A DNA stretch of 64,000 bases from Apostichopus japonicus (Eukaryota; Echinodermata; Holothuroidea; Aspidochirotida; Stichopodidae). The stretch's first letter is position 1, and each line of letters opens with the position of its first letter. The stretch covers positions 1,850,001-1,914,000 of the forward strand of contig NC_092582.1 in NCBI RefSeq assembly GCF_037975245.1, in the 5' to 3' direction. Of this stretch, positions 1 through 14,264 are shown one piece after another. A model generated the notes under the pieces. The model was given only the letters and a program-made list of their open reading frames with translations, did no database searches and had not been told where the DNA came from. The position numbers were made by a program, and so were the translations under genes.

Positions 1-1040
1 AACCAAACTATTAGCAAGATCCCTTATTTCAATTCGCATCATAAGAAACTCGTTATTGAAACATATATTTGATGAAGAAGCCAAATTCAGTATATTGGCT
101 TCTTATTTGTCATCTTTATACTTTCCAAGGCGATATTTCAATATCTGGTTTAAATGAAACTTTAGAGGAACTCAAACGTTATAGAGTTTTCATCCCACTT
201 TTTCTTCACTCTGTTCAACTTTCTTAATCGTTTTCTTGAATTTTCCAACTTCTAGAATGTGCTCTCTTTCACCAGTGAAGCACTATATGCGTATATTAGT
301 TATTTCCCATGCTTTTCGTGTTCAAAATGTGTCCCAATGTGTTGCTGGAAAAATTGATAAAGTAATTCTGCACATTTTACTGGATATAAATGTAGGCTAT
401 TAACTTCAGCATATGCCTTTATAATACCAGTTAGACTCATTTAACCTTCACGACATTAATAAAATCGCTTGTCGTACCGGAAGTTGTCGAGTATATGGAA
501 TCCACGTCATCAATGACGTCACCAATATTATCAAATGACTGACGCCCTTCCCCCTCCTCTTAACGTTGTCCATACATCATGACAGCACAACTATACACTC
601 TCAAAGAGAAGTTGAAATAAGAGACACAAACCATGACGTAGTTTAGAACGTCAGATGAAAACAAAAAACTCCATCACGTAAACAAACAAACAAACTTCCG
701 CCAAATTACAAAGACAATAAGGGAATACGACAGATGAAATATAAGAGAAGATTAAAAAGTGACAAGCAAATGAAAGAAAGGGTGGCATTTCAAGGAATTA
801 ATCCATAATTATCTATTGCCTGAGTTCTATCCGAGGGCTATTTTAGGCCGTATTAATTCAGCCTCAACAATGATTTTGTGGTCTGAGAAGTGGAACCATA
901 AGTTGATACGTTCTTATTACATCTTTCAATAGGATCATGATGTTGCAAAAACACTTGGCAAGATTTCTTCCGGGTTTCTCTCAAATATATAGTGGCCTCG
1001 AATTTGCTTTCCGGTGCAAAAGAATTAAGTCCATTGCAAC
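1..1040. other. Anonymous non-coding DNA
   Basis: I see no recognisable gene, exon with splice sites, or repeat here. The longest open frames are under 75 codons and have no family signature. Confidence 0.5.
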
Positions 1041-1088
1041 TTTCGTAGAAAATTGGATTTGATTTGAGCAAATCAATTTTCTACGAAA
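1041..1088. repeat. 48-nt near-perfect hairpin
   Basis: The arms TTTCGTAGAAAATTG (1041-1055) and CAATTTTCTACGAAA (1074-1088) are perfect reverse complements of 15 bp. Within the loop, ATTTG (1062-1066) and CAAAT (1069-1073) pair again, so a transcript could fold into one interrupted stem. No terminal repeats or target duplications surround it. It could be a small foldback relic; the stem is shorter than a typical animal pre-miRNA. Confidence 0.75.
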
Positions 1089-1986
1089 CTCCGATGTGCC
1101 TTCATTCAAACCAATTCTATCAACCGAAAATCACGGTTAATTTGATGATTTTTATTATTTCAAGCGTCTGTGTTTCATCTGAATACGTATCAGAGCATTT
1201 CTCTTGGCACCAAAGTTTGTGACGGGGGTAGCTTAGTACATATATAGTCTTCCATCAGCGTACAGTGTTGAAATGTTGTGTGTTACTATATATGTATATG
1301 TATCGTGGAATGTATGTTGATTTCACCTGCCACACATTTCGTCTTCAGTCAGTATAGGTGGCTATAAAGAATCATTTTTTGTACGAAGAGTTAAAACACA
1401 TTAAATGTTGCTTTCTCCACCATCACCCAAACACAGTTTTAATGTTCCGTGTCTCACCACAACGTCCACAATATATCTATATATATACTACGGCTATGAA
1501 TGGTTCAAGAACAAAGACTCAAATCTTTTCAAGTGCTTTTTATTTTAAATACTTGATGATATTAACGAAAAAAAAGGAAGAGAGAAAAGAATGCATTTTG
1601 TGTCAAGTACTTTATATGTTATAAACTAATACATTCAGTTGTTCAAGGGATAAGGACGCAAAATATAATGAATTCGTTGGCGTAATGTTCGATGATATTC
1701 GATACATGCAGGTGTAGTAAAAAATGTCTTAAGTGTTTGTTTTTTAGTTGTTATCAGACCTGTGTTATGGTTGTAGTTAAGTTGGTTTGTCGTTACTTGT
1801 GTTGTTATTGCTACACAATATTGTGTATGGTCTCTGATGTCATCAGAACTTTTCTTCTCTAAACGTTCTTACACTTGTTTTATCATCTTATTCTTGAATT
1901 CTACTTTATTTTTTTATTGTATTTTACTGTATTTTTAAGATTGGTGATAATGTAAGCTGAATTAAAGTGTAGCTTCATGAAAACTT
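1089..1986. other. Anonymous non-coding DNA
   Basis: AT-rich sequence with no recognised repeat or coding signal. The open frame around 1358-1624 has no recognisable domain and ends in lysine-rich low-complexity sequence. Confidence 0.45.
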
Positions 1987-2080
1987 ACGTGTTCACGTGT
2001 GCACGTGTGCACATGTGCATGTGTGGGTGTACGTGTGTGTGTGTATGTAATGTGTATGTAATGTACGTATGTGTGTGTAT
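1987..2080. repeat. GT-rich purine/pyrimidine-alternating microsatellite
   Basis: Imperfect CACGTGTG, GTGTGT and GTATGTAAT units run for about 95 bp. The strict purine-pyrimidine alternation could adopt Z-DNA. Confidence 0.75.
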
Positions 2081-3226
2081 AACCTTCCCTACTGTGTATA
2101 TGGTTTCTTTATGATGATGATGGGAAACAAGGAAAAATCAGCTCATTTGCATGTACGTCGCTGCTCGCATTACTTAGATTATCGTTCATTAAGGTATATA
2201 ATTAACGTTAGTATTTATAAATATTGAAAATTCATATCTCTACCATGCAAGCATGCTATCAAATACTGATGGAGAAAATACAACAAAAAGTTGATAGCAA
2301 TATTTTGACACAATATCAATGGCGTGCAAAGTACACCCCCTCCCCACCCCACTCTCCATATCTTCATCGGTCATAAGTCGGGGTAAAACCTTCAAGCGTT
2401 GGAAGTTTTACAAACTTCTTCTCCGCGGGCCCACGAATGAGGCCTTTTATAACGGTTCAATCCCTGCTTAGCTTTTAATTTGCAACTCCTATACCTCGGG
2501 ACTTTGATGACCTATTCATCTGACTGCCAAAAAACCCCTTCAATACGCTTGTTCATTTGTCTACTCTCACTTTAACTGTAACTGTTTCCAACTTTAAAAG
2601 CTACCGTCTGAACTGGTGCGTTTTGATCGGGGGAGGGGGTGTTGGGGGGGGGGGTTGGGGGCGGCAAGTCTATTGCTTATGAAATGTCTAACCAATGGAT
2701 ACAGATAAAGACAAACATGTTACATTCTAGGTCTGACACAATGCAGTTAATCTATATTTCAGTTTCCTTTCTATCGAGAGACGTTAGTATATGTCCCTCC
2801 CTGCGTCCTAAACATTTGACGTTATCAGGCCAAATATTGAAATGGAATTTGAATAATGTATACATTTCCATCAACTTTTGAAACTATTTTACTGACATGT
2901 GGCAGTGAATATGTTATTTTAAACACCATAAGTTAGCTATTAAGATGAACTTTTGCCTCAAAGTATCATTTTTGCCCCAGATATGCTACACTAGATCCAA
3001 GCTTGTCACTTACGACCAGACTTGAATTATTATTGAAACTGTTTCCCTTCGGGGTAGTGTTGTTACTGACAGACTTCGTTCTGTCCGTTTCGTGTGTTTC
3101 CAGTGGCTGACAACAATTGAGTAAAAATACACCCTCGGCCAAAGACACTAAAACCAAATGACTGTCGATTAGCATGGAAATATTCATACAAATAAAAGTC
3201 GGTCAAAAAACAAATCCTTTTATACT
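2081..3226. other. Anonymous DNA with a G-rich block
   Basis: No gene is recognised. A G-rich block at about 2629-2664 contains several runs of four or more G, a G-quadruplex-type composition on the plus strand. C-rich blocks of similar type occur near 2334-2348. Confidence 0.45.
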
Positions 3227-3255
3227 AACAAAAGAATAATAATTATTCTTTTGTT
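3227..3255. repeat. Perfect 29-bp palindrome
   Basis: The arms AACAAAAGAATAAT and ATTATTCTTTTGTT are exact reverse complements of 14 bp around a single central A. No target-site duplication is seen. Confidence 0.8.
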
Positions 3256-4332
3256 TCCGTTATCTTTCCTGGAATTTTCAATCTTTCACTGGCATTATTG
3301 TCAATTCTGTTTGTAGATAATAATTAGGTATAATAACTCGTCGGCCTACAATACCAGTTTTTGCCTTTGTGTCCATAAGGAATGGAAATTCGTTAGAACT
3401 TAATATACTTTCATTAATACGCATATCCTACTTTGACATCACAATTTGCTTGCTCCAAGTTTACAGTTTTTCTGGTGCACAATGTGGCAACTCTAACAAT
3501 ATAGGCCTACATACGTGGGAAACCGCATGTAATGTTTTACGTCACTTATGTCAGAATGTGACAGAATGTGAAGATTATGTCCCTACCCATTTATGACAGA
3601 TACCAAAAATTAATGAAACATCGATATAAGTCAGATGGATATTGTTGACAGTTTTCCGTCGGAGACCTGCTGGAATCGAGATATTAGGCCTCTCTGAATG
3701 TCATGTATTTACATACACATGATTTTTGTAGAAGTTTATCAGTTTGTTAACAATTTTATCTTGTTCATATAATATATTTATTGAAATTTTACACGTACTT
3801 GAAAAATGATTAAAGTAGTAGTTATCATACGAGAATTAAGCCCAATAAATGTTAATTTAGCTGCATGACAGAGATGCTATGGTGAAAAACTCACCCCTAC
3901 CCCACCCCTACCCCAACAGTTAAGCGATAGCAATGCATAACTTGTTCTGTACGTATGCCACACTATACGAGTGAAAATCGGTCTTGTCGTAGAGTGGCCT
4001 CAATTTAAATTAGCCCTAAACCTTTGTATCTATTTGATCAAATTGCAGTTAAATTTGCAGATTTCAATGTCAGCAGAAAGTGGAACATCCTTTCTCAAAA
4101 GATTGAGCCTCTCTTCAAAAATTTCAAATTGTGTGTTTTCACTTGAAGTGTATATGACAGAGAATAAACCACCAACAGCGAACCGTGGTTATATAGTAGT
4201 ATAAAGAGTAGGCTGGTTCAAACTCCTACTTTTAATATAAACGATGATATATGCATGGCAATTGTGACAATTCTATCAGTAAATTGATGCACTTTAAATG
4301 AAGATATAGTTATAACAGCGATAAAACGAATC

Positions 4333-4337
<5 letters not shown>
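3256..4337. other. Anonymous non-coding DNA
   Basis: No coding or mobile-element signature is visible. A short CCCCTACCCCACCCC-type block lies near 3893-3916. Confidence 0.45.

Positions 4338-4425
<88 letters not shown>
4338..4425. repeat. (AT)n microsatellite
   Basis: About 43 nearly uninterrupted AT dinucleotides. The Tyr-Ile open frame across it is an artefact of the dinucleotide. Confidence 0.95.
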
Positions 4426-4430
<5 letters not shown>

Positions 4431-6704
4431 ACACCACAACCGTATAGTCTCAATTAAGGACAAACCATAAATTACATTATCATATGAACAGCTTTTACAA
4501 AGTGAAAATAAGTTATTATGTCACTTTGTTTACTCTGGCTGGTTGATAGAAAGAAATACATTGGAAGGGAGACTGACTTTAAGCACAATATTAATTTGGA
4601 TAAGTTGTCTGACCGTTAAAAGCACTATTATCAGTGTGGGTTGTATTTCTATTTACTACTTCCAACCTTTGAGAGATGTCCATTATAAAGCATCCGGGAC
4701 TCATCTATTAGAGTGACTGGACTACTTAGTCTAACAGACAGACCATTAGGTCAGTACCCCGGATGAAACACTATACTCAATAAGAAGGCATAACCCTTTT
4801 ATACATCCTACCCAATTGCAACATATTGTGCAATGCATTATAATTTTGTCCAGGACAAATGGTTTCTTCCGTGGATTCTCTGTTGTTTTATATGAAGGTT
4901 AAAAGAACATGTTTCGGTTGAAAAACATGATAGACTAACATTAAGGCCTGTACTGACAAGCCGACGTCAAGATAGCCTTAAAGGAGCATTTCAGACATAA
5001 AACATATATGTTAAAGCTGAATATCTTAACAACCATAATAACTATTGATTGATTACTAACACGAATTCATTTATTGTGTTTGATTCTTTCTTGGACTATG
5101 AGGTACTTTACCAAGAATATAAATTTGCCTAAAATCATTCATGAATACTGAAAGATACGTCAGGTTCAGTTTCCATGCATCTTGGCACGGATGTAATTAC
5201 TTTTGGCTTTGAAAACTATCCCTAAACAAACCAGTAATGACATTTAATGATATCATCACAACGACATTTTATACAACTATATAGAGTGTATACAAATTTA
5301 GAAACTGATGTATATGGTTTTACATCTAGAAACGGCTGGACTTGTAAAACTATCACTCCCAAAACCAAACCGTATCACTGATCAAACGTTATATACCCAA
5401 ATATTATCGTAAACAGCCCTGAATTTAACTGACTGTCAATCATAACTAACTTTGGGTACAACTTTTTGGCTACTCTGAGTACTTAGCTATAATCATTGCC
5501 TGCTTAAGGTAATACACAATATATTTTGCGTAGAATATATTTCATGTAATATTTTATGTATTCAATTGAGTTCCATGTGATACTTCATGCCTAATAACAT
5601 TCATTGTAAAATGACTACTGGCTTCTTCTTTTTTTAATTTTTTTTTTACACTTTGCGCCAAGTTCGTAAATATGGATATATAAGGTACTTTAAATTTCAC
5701 ACGAATAGCAGATGTCTCTCTATAAACGTACATCGATATCATCTCACCATTCAAGTCTACCTATACTTGAAGTGTCATGCAGGGAAATAAAGACGACACA
5801 GACGTTCTTCACCTCAAATATCCGACAGAGAGCTTAGGTAACCATTGCTGCGTGTAAGTGTTGACTGCCGCACCTGCCCAGTTTCACTATAGTTTAATTT
5901 GCCCACTGGTATATATTGCTGTGTTGGGGCAAATTTATATAACTATATGCAGATTAGACCAAAGCAACTGGGAAATGGTTAGAAGGAGTCTAAACCAATT
6001 ATTTCATAGTATAAAACTACTCAAGAGTTAACTATAGTTAAACCATAAAGAAAGTGGATTTCAAGTTTGATGTCAGATGAGACACGTTAATGTGACAGAT
6101 GGAAATTAAAGCGACATATAATGAGTTCTGAGTGAGAAATGAAAGTGTTATACCATATCATATACTTTCGTGATCTTTTAGAAACAAATTTAATGTTTAT
6201 TCATTTCCTCACGTGATGCTGAGTTGGAATTTTCATGATTTCAACAAGTTCCATAATCTCTCATAAAAATTCATTGTACATTAATACGACCCTTCTTTAA
6301 TTTATTGCTTTGAGGTGGTTTTCTTCAAACTTCCGAAATTATTAAGACAGTCACGTGGTTTGCATATAGTATTTGACTTAATAAAAGTGTGGGACACAAT
6401 CAAATCATTCAGTATACAATTCACTAATTATTTCACAACTTTACAGCATATTATTATTTCCTCGAAATGACACAGTTTCTGTAATTTTGACTCTTTTCCC
6501 GGTTCTTACGTGCCTAAATAACGTGAAAAGCCTTGTTCTTCTTTTGCTATTAAATAGAATTGTTTTAGTCAACTTTACCTTTATCCTGACACAAAACTAC
6601 CTTCTTTAACAGTATAGAACAGTGTTTATCTGTTTTATCCATTTTTTTCAGTGGGCTTGCAGATCCTTCCACAGCAAGTACCATAATTGTAACCAAATCA
6701 AGCA
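4426..6704. other. Anonymous DNA; small inverted repeat at 4691-4765
   Basis: No exons or transposon proteins are recognised. CATCCGGG (4691-4698) pairs with CCCGGATG at 4758-4765, framing a ~58-bp interior with further short pairings. It may be a decayed small element, but it has no target duplication. Confidence 0.4.
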
Positions 6705-6955
6705 ATCACCCACATTGGTTTGCACTAGTACTAGCCCTCATTAGTTTGTACTCATACTCGCCCTTATGGATTTGTACCAGCCCTCATTGGTTTGTACATG
6801 TATTCGCCATCATTAGTTTGTACTCTCCCTCATTGGTTTGTACCAGTATTAACCTTCATTGATTTGTACTCTCCTCCCTCGTTAGTTTGTACCAGTACCC
6901 ACCCTCTTTCATTTGTACTCGCCCTCAGTAGTTTGCACTCGTACACACGGTATTT
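6705..6955. repeat. Degenerate minisatellite, CATTRGTTTGTACTCG-type unit
   Basis: About ten diverged copies of a unit built from CCCTCATTAGTTTGTACT with variable TAGTACC/CGTACTCG spacers, at irregular 22-36 bp steps. The open frame on the minus strand here is a by-product of the repeat. A similar TTGTACTC-rich stretch flanks the insertion at 54358. Confidence 0.75.
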
Positions 6956-9456
6956 CTGAACTCTAGGTGAGTACATATATTCGCGCCGATAGAAACTTGT
7001 ACTCGTTCTCTTACGAAGAGGAATTTTGTTTGTACAGCAATAAAATAGCCATACATTCTCCAATCACCAACCACCCCAACCACAATGCAGCACCCCACTC
7101 ATATCATAAAGAACAACTTTTAAACAGCAGAGTCATATTATAGACATATATATATAATTAAACAACAATTGATCGATACTGAATTAATAAGAGAGAGGTC
7201 CTCCATTGAAGATTGAGGAGCCCAACTTTTCCACAAAGGTATCTATCTTACCAATGATAATAATTAAGCCTTCTCTTCTAATCAGGAATCTATTTAATTT
7301 AAAAACAAAATCATGGCAAATACATCAACGGAAACGGAGAGAATACATAAATGAGAAAAAAGATAGATTAAAAAATCAAATAACTGAAGCTAATTACACA
7401 AAATGAACAATCCATTCCATTGGAACAAAGAAATAATGACAATTACCATTGTTCATTCTGTAAACCTAAAATATCTCAAGCACTGGTATGGTTGACTTGT
7501 GGCTGTCACATTGTTACAAATGCGCTTATCCTATTTCCTTCTGTTTTATTATCCACAATCAATAAATTAAGAGGAAGGGATATTTAATTCTTCATAAAAT
7601 AAAACTTTAAGTAATTGACTAGAGAAAAGACTTATGAAAAATGTATTATCCAAACCTGAAAGAAATGGATTGAAAATGTCTATCCATTCAATCGAATGGA
7701 TCTCGAGTGGCATCTTGCTCGTACGCCATATGTTAATACACTGAAATTAAGGTAAGCGACAGGATGAAGGAGGTGGAGTGGGGGGTTGGTCGAAGGAAGT
7801 GAGATGTTGGTAGTTTGATAATAAAAATAAATTGACTTTTAATAGTCAACTTTCGGCCTTTTCCGAAATAATGTCAAATAATTTGTCACCGCATTTAGTA
7901 TAATATTTTCTCAAATTTAAACCCTTTCCATCTGTTTTGATGAAATGGTTCGTTTAAGAACAAAAATTCCACTTGTGGGAAAAAAATAAATTAAGCATTA
8001 TCCATTACAATGATTTTCATTAAAAAAAAATGAAATTTCTTCTTACCTTGTATCCTTACCAATTTTGTTTTCGAGTTGTGGCTGCCTACTGTATACCAAA
8101 AATCGCTTGAAAGAGTTCCACTCTTTGAACCCCCCAGAAACCCACAAAACACAGCAATGGAAACAACCTCTCTGATACACACACAAAGTAGAAATCGTCT
8201 TAATCTTCAACAACTACACCCTGACATTGACATGAAAAGAAACAGATTAGTTTTTGTTTTTTTCCCGAAACTGAAAAGCAGGCCAGAAAATCTCTCTCCT
8301 TTGCTTTTTTTAATTTAAGTTAACCATGGTATCCACTGTGAAGCAAGAAATGGCGCATTAGACTTAATACGGACACGCATTCAATATGGTCACTGTAGTG
8401 AAGTATACGAATATATGGCGAACGAGAAAAAAGGTCTGTCTCTTTATACTAGCAAGGCGACTGCCAGTAAAACGAGTCAGATCATTTGGAAGTTTGAAAA
8501 CGAAAAACACGTAACTGCACCGTTAGCTGTTTGTATAACGAAACTTGTGAAGAAGTTAGCAAGCTTGTTCAACCTTGTATTGTTTTTTTGTTTTTTCTTC
8601 TCGCGTCATGGAATATATCGCCCACATATCAACTTTACATTTCAATCTTACAGTTCGGCAAACATAATATTTTTAATGTTATGTAAGAATTTTAATGGAT
8701 AAGGATGTAGGTTGAGAGACGTCACCACAAGCCAGAAGTGTACGGCAGGCGGATAAGGGGGTCGAACAGCGGACCAGTGTATGACGTCACGATAGAGTGG
8801 TTATAAATCACTCGGCGTAATGAACTATTCTTGCAGAGAAATTTAAGATAATAATGAATGGAAGGGGGAGAAATCGGAGCTAGCGAACAAAGTTTTCATT
8901 TTCTCTTATTGGATAAGCTTCCGCATTATGACACATAGTTTAAAGTTTTATTAGAAAAACTACGTCTTGTGACAAAATAGAACGATTAAGTTCGATTTGG
9001 CGAGGGAGGGGGGGGGGGCTGTACACTAAAGACGTCCTGCTTTCGTATTAATATTAATTGATTTATTTCTTCCTTTCAGCGATCGATTGAGTGACATTTA
9101 TTTTTGTTAAAACGCTCTATGTCATGTCAATTATTATAAGAATCAAAAACTGCTTTTAGTGGTTTTAAATTTGATTTTCCAACCTACCCCTCCACTCGCC
9201 CTACCCAACCAAACCTGCCATCCATATCACTGCCCTTAATTACAAGCAACTTGGAGTTCAAATTGGGTTTTTTTTATTTAGTTTTTTGGTTGTTTAGTTT
9301 CATTTAACATCTGCAATTCTGTTAGAGACGTAGCGGAAAATGGTTTTGTAATGTTGCATGGAAGGGTTGTATTTGTTTAAGTTGTTAAGTTCGACGCGAT
9401 TACTCACAACAAAGAAATATATTTCAACAAAAACTCGTCATGTTAAAGTATCCTGG
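6956..9456. other. Anonymous non-coding DNA
   Basis: No recognised gene or element. Contains a short palindrome ATCCATTC-AATC-GAATGGAT near 7681-7700 and a G-run near 9009-9020. The 95-codon frame at 8415-8702 begins in a plausible context (ATGGCGAACG) but has no domain and turns into Phe/Leu low-complexity sequence. Confidence 0.4.
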
Positions 9457-10798
<1,342 letters not shown>

Positions 10799-11163
10799 AG
10801 GGGTGTGAAGACTCGCGCAAAAAGAAACGTCTAATGCCGGTTATCTGACCTAGTTTCGAATGAGGTGTAACAGAAGTGTTAAACACCACAATCGATCCCA
10901 GAAAATACGCACACAGCTTGCTACCGTCTGTAATTAGACACTAGTGTACAGTCAGTACATACAGCTGCGGTCAATACCCACAGCACAGTGTACAAACGAT
11001 ACAGCGATGGACATCTCAGGTCCAGCTAAAGATAACAAGGAATCACGTTTCATTACTGTCTGCATTTTGTAGCGACAAGCAGAAAACTTCACTTGCAAAG
11101 CAACGGAAAGTTAACTTTTTTACAGAGCGCGGCACGCGGTTTGGGTCGAGTCTTCAATGCCTT
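10799..11163 (+). mobile_element. Harbinger-like MITE, copy 1
   Basis: A 365-bp non-autonomous DNA element. The left end (AGGGGTGTGAAGACTCG) and the reverse complement of the right end (AAGGCATTGAAGACTCG) share TGAAGACTCG. TTA directly flanks both sides (10796-10798 and 11164-11166), which fits the 3-bp TWA target of PIF/Harbinger elements. It is closely similar end to end to 46983-47377, and its left half matches 62027-62232 inverted. No transposase is encoded. Superfamily is inferred only from the TTA flanks. Confidence 0.8.
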
Positions 11164-11166
11164 TTA

Positions 11167-12584
11167 TCAATATTCCATACCCTCCTTTACATCAAGCACT
11201 GTCCATGATTTAGTATATACATTACGTGCAGTTTGCAGTTTTACGTTCATGCTCAAATGATGCAGTGCGCTGCCAATACCGCTTCCCTGCAGCTATCTCT
11301 CTCTATCTAGCTATCTCTGTCTGGTACGACCCTTTATTTTGAATACACCTTCGTTTCAATGCAGTCAGCATTATGCATGGTCTATGCTTTCCTAACCCGA
11401 CGGCTCCAGTGATGCGTAGGATTATTACCTCCATGCATTGACCGTCTCCAAGTCTCACTATTCCGAGATATTTCTAGTATAGATGGCCTTCAAAAACCCA
11501 AATTTCAATCAGAGGTAATCAACGCATTAGTCTGCACTTCTTAACCTATCTATTACGAGATTTGGTGGACATTATAACCTTAATGTTCATTCCATGTGCA
11601 CAACATTAATAATAGACAAACGAACTACACGTTCCTATCATAACCAGGCAATTTACCGCTAGTAGTACGTTAGGATGTCATAGTACATAATTATATCTGA
11701 TTGACGGTATGAAGAAGGAAAATATTGATAAAACTATTAATGTATTAATGACTAATATGTGATTAATGCTTTAAACAATATTCCACAAAGAAGGAAGCTC
11801 GGTCTTTAATTGTTTCTTTCTGCTCTATCCTTCTTTATCTACCAATTCAATTCAATGATTTTTATATCCAATAGGCTAAACTGCAAGTCAGTTACAAGAT
11901 GTCGATTTGATATGCAATAATGTAAAACCATGCATGTAGGCCTATATACTGGTAAGAATAACCAGGTATTAATATTTATGCCCTGTAGTCGTCCGAGAAT
12001 AGGTTTCCAAAATTATGGAAAACTTATGGAATCTATTTGCAAGTTAATTACATTTTGGACAATGTGAAGATTTGATATTTGAATTGAATTTGAATTTGTC
12101 CACAATCGGAAATTCGGCTTACACAGGTCGTAAACAAAAGAAAAAAAAATAGCAATAGAAACACATATCTTTTCACTTGTGAATTAAATATATGAATAGA
12201 GTAAGGCACAAATGCCAGGCAAAATAAAAAATCAATAAACAAAATCTATAGAAAGACCTTAAAACAAATATTCTTTATTATTTTGATAGGCACCCGAGAC
12301 CGTTTACAACACTTTGATCCATACATTGCATGGTTTCACAGGTACTGACTTGGCATGGAAGTAACACACGAATAGCATAGCTCGAATCAAAGCACAACCG
12401 ATTTTCAAGATCAACGACTAAAAATAAAACTTTCTATCAAAACGTTATACTTTTCAAATAGTAACAATTCGATAGAGCCAGTGATATATAATAACACATA
12501 CACAATAATTTCGATATGAATCCTTGAAAAAACGAAGGAAATCAGTAGCGGGCGGGAATGGGAGGGGAGGGGGTTGGGGAGAAT
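11167..12584. other. Anonymous non-coding DNA
   Basis: No gene or element recognised. The sequence is AT-rich with a short CTATCT/CTCT-rich patch near 11294-11322. Confidence 0.45.
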
Positions 12585-13231
12585 CAAGGGCGGCGGAACC
12601 GGGGGGCACAGGGGTCACGTGCCCCCCCCCCACTTTTCCTCAGGTTAAAAATGTGCCCTTTTTCTACATAAAAATTGAGGTGTCTCAAGTTGGCAATTAG
12701 AGGCCAGGGAACCAGAATGAACACTCGGGAAGGGCCGTTTCCGGCCATCTGAGGGGTTTGTAAAACCAAAAATTTTCTTGTACGCTCCGCGCCAACCGAT
12801 GGTGGCGCTCCGCGCAGATAGTCGTGCATACAACTTTGCAAATCCTGGCTACGCCCCTGACTTTTAATGAATTTTTGTGGGTCAAACTCAAAGCTATTTC
12901 GAATGGAAAAAATGGTTAAGATATTAACAAGAAATAATCTCTAATTCGGAAGATTCCTACACTAGCAACTAGCATGATTTCACCTCATTTTGTCTCAAAA
13001 GAAAACTTGTTCCTTGTTTCCCAATTTGCACATTGGATAGTGCAGTGCTATATGCATATTTTCCTTGAGGGGGGGGGGGCGTTGATGGAGTGATGTGTAT
13101 ACGCAAATAAGATAATACAATAAGAGTTATAAAGGGTACTAAATATAAGGCTGTATCAGTCCAATCGAATTTCTGCAAAGTGCCCTTTGATGTCGGTGCC
13201 CCCCAGATTAAAAGTGCTTCCGCCGCCCTTG
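12585..13231. mobile_element. hAT-type MITE A with exact 8-bp TSD
   Basis: The element begins CAAGGGCGGCGGAACC and ends with the reverse complement of CAAGGGCGGCGGAAGC, giving a 14-bp identical terminal inverted repeat. The octamer GGGAGAAT lies immediately outside both ends (12577-12584 and 13232-13239). An 8-bp duplication with CA(G/A)-type ends is the hallmark of the hAT superfamily. The 647-bp interior has no transposase; it holds C/G runs, a copy of the hairpin module, and another element end CAGGGGCGTAGCCAGG (reverse complement ending at 12859). It is therefore probably itself a host for a second, partial insertion. Confidence 0.87.
12719..12822 (-). repeat. Hairpin module copy 1
   Basis: On the minus strand the module reads ACTATCT.., then GCGCCACC-ATCG-GTTGGCGC (a 7-8 bp stem), GCGGAGCGTACAAGAAAA, and a distal GATGGCCGGAAACGG... 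segment ending in CCCGAGTGTTC. The heptamer CGGAGCG also occurs twice as a direct repeat. It continues into CAGGGAACC and TTGAGACACCTCA, shared with 43553-43650. Confidence 0.85.
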
Positions 13232-13239
13232 GGGAGAAT

Positions 13240-14207
13240 CGTCCTTTTAAATATATAATCGTGTCCGCCAAGCGACAATCCACGCAAGTGACTAGGTTTT
13301 CTATAATAGACCTTCTCTATCATGCGCAACACATATATCGCGTATACGCGTGTTAGTCTACTTACTCTCTTCTTTAACAAAATAGGCCTATTTCACGATA
13401 AAGCCATAATTGTATAGCTACCGCACCAAAACACACTCCCCCTAAGCACTAGTTAACCCCTACCTATCTCCTTCAAAACTTAAGTACTAGTTCGTACGTG
13501 ACATTGAAGTAAACCAAACCAAATGTTTTCACAAGTAATAGCGGATTTACTAACATGTAATGGTTTCTCTATAATGTAGCCTCAAGCGACCACTTAATAT
13601 AACACTTGCATGTATCTACATTAACAGCCTCTGTCTAGATATCAATTATTTCAACCATGCATAGTAGTAGTGCGTCTTTGTCATATCAACATTGTATATG
13701 AATGACAACAGTGCTGTGACAAAGACTATATAACATACCTTTATTGTACATGCTATTACGATGTTTTCAATATCTCACGATGCATTCCGTAATGAATGAT
13801 ATGATGTTTCAGGTCGATTTCATCTTGACCTTTGACATTAATAATGGGAATTGATTTTGTTTAGTCTCATTCCGTAGTATATAATTCATACATTTAAGAT
13901 ATATGTAGCGGATATTGGTACGTGTATACTGACCAATTACAACAGAGAATTCGTTGAATGTTACACGATCTGCATAGTAAACTAAAACAATGGAAATAAC
14001 TCGAAACAGCATTAAACCTTAAACGAATAAACAGAATATTAATTACATAAATCAGGCGTCCAATGAAAATATCGAAGTTTTACTGAATGACCGCAATGTC
14101 TATTATTCCATTCATCATTCTCCTTCCAATAAAAACATATTATTTTAACGTTTTGTATTTTTGTGGGATTCTGTCTAATCAACAGCTACTCTTATACAAA
14201 CTCGTTA
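13240..14207. other. Anonymous non-coding DNA
   Basis: No recognised gene, element or array. Confidence 0.45.
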
Positions 14208-14264
14208 AAACAATAATCATAATCATAATAATCATAATCATAATAATCATAATAATAATAATAA
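14208..14264. repeat. (AATAATCAT)n trinucleotide-type microsatellite
   Basis: Alternating AATAAT and AATCAT units. The poly-Ile open frame across it is an artefact. Confidence 0.9.

Noticed and set aside
8415-8702. 95-codon frame starting ATGGCGAACG
   Set aside because: No domain, and the C-terminal half is Phe/Leu-rich low-complexity sequence from T-runs.
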